From positions 248,001-312,000 of the forward strand of contig JAIOQX010000003.1 of assembly GCA_021108415.1 (NCBI GenBank): a stretch of 64,000 nt of DNA. Direction: 5' to 3'. A model generated the notes under the pieces. It had not been told where the DNA came from, did not search any database, and saw only the letters and a program-made list of their open reading frames with translations. A program made the translations under genes and the position numbers. Positions 17,072 through 27,200 of the stretch are shown here, in pieces. Position 1 is the stretch's first letter. Every line of letters starts with the position of its first letter. Source of the stretch: Acholeplasmataceae bacterium. GTDB taxonomy: Bacteria; Bacillota_I; Bacilli_A; Acholeplasmatales; Acholeplasmataceae.

Positions 17072-18931
17072 ATGAAAAAATTAGCTGATTTAAGAAAATT
17101 TCATCAAGAATTAAATTCAGCTTATCATGATTTGGAAATGGAATTTCCATTTCCTGATGACTTCTACCAAGCCTTTCTAGCTGGAGAAAATGAATTATAT
17201 CAAAAAAGCATTACTGAGATAAAAACATTCCATGAAGACTGGATTAAAACAATAGAATCATTTTTCCCTAGTTTAAATAAAATCATTAGAGACCCAAAAT
17301 CAGGATTAAGATATGATCAAGAAGTCGTTGCTATCGAAAAAGCAAAGAAAACAAATAGTGATTCAATTCGACATCTTGCATCAAATACACATCTTATTAA
17401 AGAAGTTAGAGGCACTGATGTCATTCCTAAAAGAATTTTAACGACACAAGCTGAAATAGAATATGCAATCTATGAAAATAGATTTGTAAAAACTTTAATT
17501 GATCGCTTATTTGATTTTGTAAATCGTCGATATGATTTAGTTAAAAAAAATATCGATTCATTTAATAAAAAGCATTTTAATTTAAAATCACAGTTTATGA
17601 TGCAAGACTCAGAAATAGATCTACAGATTAACTTTACCGTTAAAGAAGATTTAGAAGATGAAAAAATCAATCAAACAAATCATGAACTCTTAGATAGAAT
17701 TATGAATTTATTAAAATTAGTAAATGGATTGAAAATGACACCATTTATTATTGGTTTAAAAAATGCAACACCTGTTAAAGCACCAATCATGCAAACATCT
17801 ATATTACTTAAAAATATTGATTATAAAAATTGTTACACACTTTGGATGTTTCTAGATAGATATCATACACTCGATTTTGATGTTGATGTTCAAGAACAAA
17901 ATCTGACTTTTGATAGATTTTATACTAAAAATGTTTATCAACTTGCACTTCAAACCTTTACAACAGTATATGCAAATCAAAAGGCTTTAGAAGATCATTA
18001 TCAATATCTTGATACAAAAGAATATCGTAAGAAAAATCCAAGAATTGTAACAAAAAGATTAGACGAATTGATTGAATCTAATCCATCAATTGATATAGAT
18101 GATGTTAACATTAATGAATATTATTTAGAGCAATATAAAAAACAATTTAAAAAATCGCTTGATGAAAACTTAGAAGAATCATCAACATTTGAAGTTGCTT
18201 TAAGAAAATCATTAAGAGAAACATTAGAGATATCAAATGCAATCTATAAATCATATTTTAATTTAGATGATTCATATGATGAAGGTTCATATTTCAAAGT
18301 CTTAGTTAAACAAGACACTGAAGCTGAAATTAATGAATTAAAAGAAAAAGCAAGAGTTGCTAGAATCATTAGAGAAATTAAAGAAGTCGATTATAATAAT
18401 ACAATTCGTATGGAAAAAAGAATTATGAAAGAAATCGATGAACTTGATAAACAATATATCAAAGAAAACAAACGACGAATTGCAGCAGATGCTAAAAAAG
18501 CTGCTATTCAAGAAAAGATTAAGTTAGAAAGAGCAAATCTAAAGAAAAACCAAGAAGCATTAACATCTTATCTAGACTTTGTTTCAGAAACTAAGAAAGT
18601 GATGACTGAAGAACATAAAGAAACAACAGCAATGATTAGAGAAACAAGAAAACAAATCAAAGAAGAAGAAAAACTAATCATTCAAGAAGAAAAGAAAAAA
18701 GCAAAATTGGTATATAACGAAGAATTAAGAAAAATTAGAGAACAACATAAAGAAAATCAAAGACAATTAAATGAAAAACTTGCTAAACAAAGAGCACAAG
18801 AGAAAGCAAGACTCAAGAAACAACAAGATAAATTAGTTAAACAATCTGAAGCAAGACTCAAAAAAGAAAAAGCTAAGATTGCAAGCCAGGCGATTAAGAA
18901 ATTAGAGAAAAAAGTTGATCAATTAAAATAA
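17072..18931 (+). CDS. DUF2357-like protein with long C-terminal coiled coil
   Basis: 619 aa, 10 bp after the AAA+ gene. Residues 1-390 are globular; IEYAIYENRFVKTLIDRLF near residues 129-147 resembles the ENRF segment of DUF2357 proteins, which accompany McrB-like NTPases. Residues about 395-619 are almost wholly charged helix (Lys/Glu/Gln/Arg), an extended coiled coil. The C-terminal PD-(D/E)xK nuclease found in McrC-like proteins is not visible. No membrane segment. It could be the adaptor or regulator of the AAA+ ring, reaching out by its coiled coil. The family match is by eye and moderate; the absence of a nuclease argues against a restriction role. Confidence 0.6.
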   Translation: MKKLADLRKFHQELNSAYHDLEMEFPFPDDFYQAFLAGENELYQKSITEIKTFHEDWIKTIESFFPSLNKIIRDPKSGLRYDQEVVAIEKAKKTNSDSIRHLASNTHLIKEVRGTDVIPKRILTTQAEIEYAIYENRFVKTLIDRLFDFVNRRYDLVKKNIDSFNKKHFNLKSQFMMQDSEIDLQINFTVKEDLEDEKINQTNHELLDRIMNLLKLVNGLKMTPFIIGLKNATPVKAPIMQTSILLKNIDYKNCYTLWMFLDRYHTLDFDVDVQEQNLTFDRFYTKNVYQLALQTFTTVYANQKALEDHYQYLDTKEYRKKNPRIVTKRLDELIESNPSIDIDDVNINEYYLEQYKKQFKKSLDENLEESSTFEVALRKSLRETLEISNAIYKSYFNLDDSYDEGSYFKVLVKQDTEAEINELKEKARVARIIREIKEVDYNNTIRMEKRIMKEIDELDKQYIKENKRRIAADAKKAAIQEKIKLERANLKKNQEALTSYLDFVSETKKVMTEEHKETTAMIRETRKQIKEEEKLIIQEEKKKAKLVYNEELRKIREQHKENQRQLNEKLAKQRAQEKARLKKQQDKLVKQSEARLKKEKAKIASQAIKKLEKKVDQLK

Positions 18932-18976
18932 GAAATTAAATTTCACAATAATGAATAAATCAACTTAGGTGATGAA

Positions 18977-19633
18977 ATGAAAAAAATAGTTACAGGAACA
19001 TTTACCACAATTGCAATCTTAATATTTATGGCATCAATTGTATTGATGATAACTGGAACGATAGCACTTAGAAGAAATCAACCCGTATATATTTTTGGAA
19101 AAGCTTTAGCTGTAGTGCCCACCGACTCAATGGTAGGTAGTGCAGAGGATTCACTTGATATTAATGATATGGTCTTAATTAGAAAAGCTAGTATTGACGA
19201 AGTTGAATTAAATGATGTCATAGTTTTTCAAGGAACAAACAACTCAGGAGCACCTATATTAGTCATTCATAGGGTCATTGGATTTGCCCCTGAAGGTTTG
19301 GTTACTAAAGGTGATAATAATACAAGTCAAGATCAACCTCAATATCAAGAATATGTTACAGAAGATAATTTTGAAGGTATTTATACATCAAAAATTACAT
19401 TCTTAAAACCTATTGCAGGTTTAATGACATCATCAAAGGGTTTGATATTTGGGGGTTTAGCAGTGGTTTTAACCATCATGCTGATCTCAGAAGTTATTCA
19501 TTTAGTCAATACATACCAAGAAGATAAAAAAGAATTACTTAAAGCAGCACATGAAAAAGAATTAGAAGATTTAAAAGAAGCAAAGAAAAAAGAATTAAGA
19601 GATGAAATACTAAAAGAAGAAAAAATTACATAA
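18977..19633 (+). CDS. Second SipW-type (S26B) signal peptidase I
   Basis: 218 aa. Membrane helix at about 8-31, catalytic domain with Ser51 (PTDSM), His98 (VIHRV) and Asp113 (TKGDNN), second helix at about 155-175, then a charged coiled tail. The Ser/His/Asp arrangement is that of SipW and ER signal peptidases. It is clearly different in sequence from the peptidase at 14773-15495, so the operon encodes two peptidases, perhaps with different substrates (major subunits versus the small proteins and giant downstream). AGGTGATGAA precedes the ATG. The fifth riboswitch follows directly. Confidence 0.86.
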   Translation: MKKIVTGTFTTIAILIFMASIVLMITGTIALRRNQPVYIFGKALAVVPTDSMVGSAEDSLDINDMVLIRKASIDEVELNDVIVFQGTNNSGAPILVIHRVIGFAPEGLVTKGDNNTSQDQPQYQEYVTEDNFEGIYTSKITFLKPIAGLMTSSKGLIFGGLAVVLTIMLISEVIHLVNTYQEDKKELLKAAHEKELEDLKEAKKKELRDEILKEEKIT

Positions 19634-19639
19634 AGTTTT

Positions 19640-19742
19640 AATTGTTGGCAAAGCTAGGGTGACCTAGTGACGCAAAGCTATAGGGCCTTAAATATTAAGG
19701 TAGCCAGTTGCACTCGAAAGAGTTCAACTGGCTTTTTGTTTT
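19640..19742 (+). promoter_or_regulatory. c-di-GMP-I riboswitch, unit 5, inside the operon
   Basis: Core GGCAAAG at 19647, a CTAGG GTGA CCTAG tetraloop hairpin, canonical GACGCAAAGC, GGGCCT and GGTAGCCAG. A near-perfect terminator (AGCCAGTTG at 19702-19710 with CAACTGGCT at 19725-19733, T-run) reuses the aptamer 3' strand. It begins 7 nt after the peptidase stop with no visible promoter of its own, so it gates read-through from the upstream genes into 19772-28682. The specificity nucleotide is G, as expected for c-di-GMP. Confidence 0.88.
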
Positions 19743-19771
19743 AAAAATTCAAAGAAAAGGAGAACCAAGTT

Positions 19772-20497
19772 ATGAAAGAAATGATAAAATCAACTATAAT
19801 TATAATGATTACACTTGCAATATTTACGACAGCTGTTTATGCTTGGTTTAGCCTGTCAAATGAAAGTAATATTCAAGAAGTCAATACAGAAGTTGTAACA
19901 AGAGAAGTAAATCTAGATATAGCATATGGTATTAATGGTGGAGGCTACAATAGTTTTAATGAACCTGCAACCATAAACTCATATCTATCAAGTATGTTAC
20001 CTGGTGATTCTATTAATATTAAGGTAACTGTAGAAAACCCAAACTTAATCGGAGATCCTGATATGCATATTGATATTGTTTTAGATAATATTAGAGCATC
20101 TTTAACTGATATCGAATATGATTTAACAGATTTCTTTTATATCGATAATGGTATAATTAGTTTAAAATGGTATGCATCAATCGAAGATTTAGTCGCAGAA
20201 AATGCTTATGCACAAAATAATATTGATTTAGATATGATTGATGAAACAGCTTATGAATATTTAGGTTATGATCTTGAATCATACAGATTAAGTAATCTAT
20301 TTGATTATTATATGGATGGCCAAGAAATGGTCATTAATAATGATATTACGATATTTGAATCTAGCATTGCATCACAACATATCGTTACGATAGAGTTCTC
20401 AATCACACTTGATCCTTATACTCCTGATTTTGGGACTGGATTTCAAAATGGAGAATTATTAATCGATGGTCTTTATTCACTTATAAATGAGGGGTAA
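19772..20497 (+). CDS. Secreted protein with SipW-type signal peptide
   Basis: 241 aa. Signal region ends TAVYAWFSLSNES, an almost canonical SipW-cognate signature. The mature part is acidic and beta-rich, with a MLPGDSINIKVTVENPN strand typical of TasA/camelysin-like domains, where a PGD turn precedes the exposed beta-strand. AAAGGAG precedes the ATG. It matches the block A protein at 2290-3045 in position and signature. First gene gated by riboswitch 5; likely a subunit that works with the giant protein. Confidence 0.78.
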   Translation: MKEMIKSTIIIMITLAIFTTAVYAWFSLSNESNIQEVNTEVVTREVNLDIAYGINGGGYNSFNEPATINSYLSSMLPGDSINIKVTVENPNLIGDPDMHIDIVLDNIRASLTDIEYDLTDFFYIDNGIISLKWYASIEDLVAENAYAQNNIDLDMIDETAYEYLGYDLESYRLSNLFDYYMDGQEMVINNDITIFESSIASQHIVTIEFSITLDPYTPDFGTGFQNGELLIDGLYSLINEG

Positions 20498-20502
20498 TCA
20501 TT

Positions 20503-21276
20503 ATGGCAAATTTAGGTAAACGATATAAATATTTGGTTCTTTCAATTATTTTTGTTTTTCTAACTATTTTAGGAACTGTCACATATAGTTGGTTTGTTTT
20601 AATTAATAGAACTGATTCATTTATTGCAACTGCAGCTAAGATTGATATATCATATACGATTTACTTAGATGGTATCTTGTTAGAACCTGAAGAGTTTAGT
20701 ATTGATACCGGCACATCAGTGATGACTAAAACGGGGATTTACTCAATTAATGTTACTGACTTTGAAGCGGAAAATTATATCGACAATTTAAGAATAGATA
20801 TACATGTTAATAGTACAGTAAACACATATTTAAGAGTATCAATTATTGATGCACTTACTTTGAGTACTGTGGATTTTGAGGGTAATAAAGGGGAAGTTTC
20901 AATTGTGGATCAACCGATTAATTACGCTTTTTCTAGAGAATGGGATGTTAATGGTACATTATATGATGATTTAGTCGATGCCGAAATTGCACTTGGTGGG
21001 ATTACATCAAATGATACGGTGACAAAGATTAATCATTGGTTTGATAATAAACTTAATGATGGATATTACTATTACCCACAAGTTATTGAGAGAGACATGG
21101 ATTCTCAAACATTAAACTTATCTTTTATAGAAGAATATGATGGTGATGAGTTTGATACAAAATCATTTGGCTATACTTTACAATTTGCCTTATTAGTAGA
21201 AGCTATTCAAGCAGGAAACTCAGCTCCTATATATAATTGGGGCTTACCAAATGCACCTTGGGGAGGTAGTTGGTAA
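20503..21276 (+). CDS. Secreted/tethered partner of giant surface protein
   Basis: 257 aa. N-terminal helix ends GTVTYSWFVLINRT, a variant SipW-type signature. Contains YSINVTDFEAENYIDNL, matching its block A paralogue (3665-4324), and ends in an aromatic Pro/Gly/Trp-rich tail (NWGLPNAPWGGSW). Its TAA overlaps the giant gene's ATG by one base, giving tight translational coupling and implying fixed stoichiometry or joint assembly. GAGGGG ribosome site lies over the preceding stop. No enzyme motifs seen. Confidence 0.76.
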   Translation: MANLGKRYKYLVLSIIFVFLTILGTVTYSWFVLINRTDSFIATAAKIDISYTIYLDGILLEPEEFSIDTGTSVMTKTGIYSINVTDFEAENYIDNLRIDIHVNSTVNTYLRVSIIDALTLSTVDFEGNKGEVSIVDQPINYAFSREWDVNGTLYDDLVDAEIALGGITSNDTVTKINHWFDNKLNDGYYYYPQVIERDMDSQTLNLSFIEEYDGDEFDTKSFGYTLQFALLVEAIQAGNSAPIYNWGLPNAPWGGSW

Positions 21277-24200
21277 TGAAAAATATAAGTAAAAAAGTCA
21301 TTATATTTATTTTTACAGCATTATTTAGTTTTATGATAGGAAGCCAATTGGTAAATATTAGTTTTCCTTTAATTGCACAAGACCAATATGGCATTTATAC
21401 AGAACATACTTTTGATGAACTGCCGCCACTTGACCTACCTGATGATATTTATATTACATATACTGATTTTAGAGATAATATTGCCATAAATTCAGCACAA
21501 ATAGATGCTATTAATTTAGGTACATGGGATAAAATAATTCGTTTTGATACAGCAAATGAACTGTATCGTTTTTCCATTGATGTATCTTATAATATTAAAT
21601 ATAGCCAATATGAAACAAAACTTACAAATTCTGCAATTGCTAAATTATTAAGCCTAGATTATGCACTTGGTAGAGATATAGACTACTCAGTTATGAAATC
21701 TAAACAATTTAATCCAATCGGATACGATTTTTTCATCGAATCTACACATTATGAACAAGCATTTACTGGAACATTTGACGGGAACGGTTTTGAAATTACC
21801 AATCTTTACTTTTCTGGATTTGATCTTTTAACTGAATCTTTATATGAAGGTACTGAGTTTGAAGTTGAAATTTCTTATGTTGAATATTATGCAATGTTTG
21901 CTTATAATGAAGGAACGATACAAAATTTCGGTTTAATTAATCCAACTTATGAATTTAATTTTGAAAATTCTTCCCTTTTTAAAGCCGCAAACATCGTTGG
22001 TGAAAATCGTGCATCTGGAAATGTTAATCACGTTTATGTGATAGATTACAGAGCATCTGCACTGGTTTCAGGTATTCGAATGATTGCATCATCAGGTCAA
22101 GCTTCTGGTGTTCTTTTTGACAATTATGGTACGTTTAATAATGCTTATTATGCATCAAGAGTTGTTATGAATGCTTCATATGGATCAAGATTTACAGTTC
22201 AACCAGTGCTATATACAAATCAAGCAAGTGGGACATATAGCAATTTAGCATATGATGATACACTCTATCAAGATATAGTAACAATCAGTGGGAGTTCATA
22301 TAATATCAATACTCCAAATAGTTATGCAACTTCAATGGAAACATCTGAGCTTAGAGCATCTAATAATGTTTTAGGATCTGGATGGTATTATTATCCATCA
22401 GAAAATGATCCATATGCAAAATATCCATCAACATTTGGACTTGATATCATCTCTACGCCATTAGATATTTCTCTCTCTAGTGATCCTTTAGATATCGTCA
22501 CACTTGATTCATATTATGTCATTGATAATTCATTAGATTTAGTCGCATTTTCTAAAATGCTAGATTATACAAGAGAATCAAATCTAACACCTTTTAGAGA
22601 TATGAATTATGTGATCACAAGTGATATTGATATGAGTAGTGTTGCGCCAAACTCATATGCAACACCTTCAGTTGAATTTACAGGTGTTTTTGCAGGTATT
22701 TCAAATGAAATATCTATATATGGCTTAGAGATAGTAGATGGTATGATTCAACAAAACTACTATGCAGGTATGTTTGGTATACTATCAGGAGATGTTTATA
22801 ACATCATTTTTTATGATGCAAAATTAACGCTAACAAATACAGATAATTATGCAGGTGTATCAACGTATGTTGGAATTCTTGCGGGAGATTTTGTATCTGG
22901 AGAAATAAGAAATGTATTAGGTAATGTCGAAATTGATTTGGGTCATCAAACATTAGGTGAAATGCACGTTGGTGGTCTTATTGGTAGAGCAAGTGGAAGT
23001 GTATCTGGTATTTATTTGGAAGGTAGTATTATACCGAATACAGATCACATATATCGAACAGATATATTAATTAATCCAAGCTATCATTTTGGTGGAATCA
23101 TTGGAAGCACTGGTGTGTCACAATTGGTTTTAACAGATATTTATAATAATGTTGATATAAATGGTTTGGGCACAACATCAACACAAATGACAGTATCTCA
23201 AGCTCCAAGCGTCTATATGGGTGGAGTGATAGGAAAAGTAACGAACACAACAAGCGCAAAACATGTCTTAGGACTTTTAACTAATGAAGGAACACTAACT
23301 GCTGGAGAAATGAAATCAGCAAGTACTGAGACCATTTATATAGGTGGAGTCATCGGTATGAGTAGTGGCTTAGCTTATGAAATGAATCTAACATTTGGTC
23401 TATTTACAAATGAAGGAATAATTGATGTTCTATCTCGTGGCACTAATGTTGTTAATGCTGCAGGATTACTTGTATCTAATCATTCTGTAGAGACAGAGTT
23501 TGTTCATCTATTTAATAAAAGTACGGCTTTACTGAGATATTATACAGTCAATCAAAGTACAGGTGTTGTAACAGGTAATTTTAATAACTTAAACTATACG
23601 ACACTTGTTTATAATGTAGGTTCTGGGGTTGTTTTATCTCAAGCATATAACTATGCAGACATAAAATTATATGGTGCCAGTCAATATTCTGGTGTTTATT
23701 ATTCCACAACAAATCAAGCATCTTTACTACGATTTGTAGAAAATAAAGGAGACATTACTTTTGAAGATCAAACGATGTCTCAAACTTTAAATATAGCGGG
23801 TATTTCATTATCAACAAATATCAATTATTTAAATGTAGTTTATGATGCAGAAATTAGAGTATCTGATATAACCATGCAAACATCTGGTTCTGATAAAGAG
23901 CTTTTTGTTGCTGGAATCACAAAAACACTAACAAATGGGAAATATATTAAAAATGGTCTAGTTAATGGAGAAATCATCATTGCAGGAATTTTATCAAATA
24001 CAGTCAATAGAACAGAGAAAAATAATATTTATGTCGGTGGTTTTGTAAATTATAACAATTCAGGAAACATGGATCCAGATGGAGATTTAGCTATGCCTAA
24101 AGCTACGATAGGGATTATAAATTCAATTAACAGTGCAAATCTAATATCAACATACAATTCAAGTATTTATGGTATTACAGGACATGCGAATTTATTTGGT

Positions 24201-27200
24201 GGAGGTATTGCGACATTTAACGATGGAGATATCCAAGATACAGCAAATTTAGGAGATTTAAGATTTGAAAATTTAAGTAATGTAGACACTTCAAACGTTT
24301 ACTTTTCATCTGATGATACAACTGGTGGGGTTGTATTAAAATTTAGATATGGAGTTATTATTGGTGGGATTGCTGGTGCTGTATTAAGTGAAAACTCTAG
24401 AATTTATGATACAGCAAATAAAGGTGAAATTATTGCTAAATCTAAAAATTTTACAAGAGCAGGTGGCATTCTAGGAAGTGCAACATATGTTGAATTAGAA
24501 AGAGGTAATATAGCACTTACTTACACATCAAGTAACAATCATATCGTTGATTCAATTTTAACTAACTCAATTAATTATGGTAATGTTTCAGCATTAACAG
24601 TTACAATCTCTGAATATAGTGATTCAACTGTATATACTCAAGCTGGTGGTATTGAATTTGACTCTTCACTACCAGTATATGTATATTCAGCATATTATAA
24701 CAATTATGCTTATACAAAATCTTCATCAGGAGATAGACCTGGAATCAATGCCGCAGCAGGCGGAATTATTGGATATGGTCTCTCTGTCATGAGACGTATG
24801 CTTAATCATGGTGAAATCAGTTCAACTGATGTTGCAGGTGGTATTGCAGGTGCAACTTTCGTCTTAACGACTGAATATGTAAAAATTGATACAGCAATTA
24901 ATTATGGACGCGTTAGAGCTTTTAATAGAGGTAGTTCATATACAAATTATAATAACGTTGATATTTTAGATTATGAAACGATTCGTGATGGATTTTATGC
25001 AGTTAATGATGAATTCATTTTCCCAGACGTATTAAGTGATATCAGATTATTTCCAGAAGATAAAAGAGGTTTTGGTGGTATTTTTGGTCGTCTTCAACGT
25101 GCAAGAAGTCAAATCATGTACGGGAATAACGACTCAAACTCTACATTTAATTTTATCGTCAATATGGATCCTAATGTTGATTTAATTGGTCGCTTGGACC
25201 AAGTGTATAATTTTACTTCATCAGTATCATATTTTGACTTTTCTGATGCGGTATATTATAGTGCTAGAAAAAATGATACAACTCAAGCAGTATTTACAGG
25301 ATACACATATTTTTATGCTGGTAGACGTGATCCAGATGTATATAGATATACAACTAATATTCAAATTACTTCACAAAAATATATGTATACTTATAATAGT
25401 TCAACTGATCAATGGATAAGAACAACTTATAATAAGACAACAAATCGTACAGAAATTTCTTATTATGGACGTGAATATACTAAAATTGGTTATTCAAGTG
25501 CAACTTATTCAAATGATCAATTTACAATGATATCAAGAAATGGTTTACCTGATTATAATGATTCAGGATGGAGCCAAGTTTCAGGTTCACAAGTCGTTGT
25601 AGGAACAAGTGCAGAATATAAGAATGTATATGGTCTTCCACATTATGATCAAGTTTGGGATCTAGAATCAACAAGAGTTCAATTATCACAATCTTACTAT
25701 CAAGAAGGATCAAGTTCTGATTATTTTGGTGAGGTTCTACCGGTTCCAACCATAACAGAAGAAGCATTAGATGAAACAGGACAATATATTTACAGTCCTA
25801 CTTTTGAGATGCAAACAGATCCAGTCTTACAAGAACATATTTATTATTCAGAAAACGGTAATTTATCACCTACATTTATTAATGCTAGACCTAATGGGAT
25901 GTATGTCTTAGCTACATCATCAGGGTCTACATTTGGAGCTATCTTACCTGCCAATATATCGTTTACCAAATTTTTACCGCTACAAAACAATTTAGATGAT
26001 ACACTTCCTGCATATGACATTGATTATGAAAATCCAGTTCGTATTGATCCAAGTACAGATATGATGTATGCAGCACTTCAAACAGATTACCAGACACTAT
26101 ATCAAACTTTATATAGTGATAAATCTGAGTTGCTTGATGATAATGAATCATCACTTTATTTAAAAGAAATCCAAGGCTCTTATACAAAACTTTATAATCC
26201 GATTGTTGTTCAGCCATCAACACCGGCTGAACATGGAATTATTATATTTGATCTTGATTTAAATACCATTGATTTTACCAATGGCAATATAGTAACTGTT
26301 AATTATCATATAAGAGATGCTCTACTTCCAAATAACGCAGTGATCGCTAAAACAATAGAAGATTATTATGGGCAACCTTATGGCACTAATATGTCTGCAT
26401 TTGTATCTAGTTATCAAAGTTTATTAAAAGATTATGCAGACCCAGATATACCAGACATTAGTAAACCTGACTTAGATCCTGTTTTTAGTTATACATTTGA
26501 CATTAATAATCCGACTACAGGTATTGTGTCTATAGGATATATGTCTTCATTTAGTCAAGTGTCACAAAATTTTTCATCATTTATTAATGATAATTATGTT
26601 ACAGATTATGAAATAAGACTTGATGTATCATATAATGCAACAGCAACACTTCCTTATGCGTATAGTTATCAAATTGATGGTGGAACAGTTAGAACTCCAG
26701 TTGTTTCAAACATAACTGCACAACAAGTTAGTACATCATTAAAATTTAATTTTAGAGATCCATCAGGTATCCTACCAACAGGAACTAATATCTTAAATTT
26801 AGGTAGTGATGATATGGATAATGTCACTTTAGAGTATTATAATCAAGCAACAAGTTCTTATGTTTTTGTAGATTACGAAGATTATTCTCTAACTTCAGAA
26901 CTTTCAACAACAGCTTATAGTAATCCATTTGCGTTTACATTATTTGTTAACCCAAATCTTGTAAGTGGACTTTATCGTGTTGGATATAGATTACTACCTT
27001 ATGCAGATAGACAATATCATACATTTACTAAAGCTGGATCAACCCTAAGAGCTGTTGAATCCATAGAGCATTACTCATCTGGTGTGATCACACCAAGCTC
27101 AACTTTAATCGAGTCTTATGTAAATTTTGGATATCCTCTTGATTTTAGTTCGACTGTCCTTACTCCAGTTACTGATGTGGATGCAAAAGTATATCAATCA

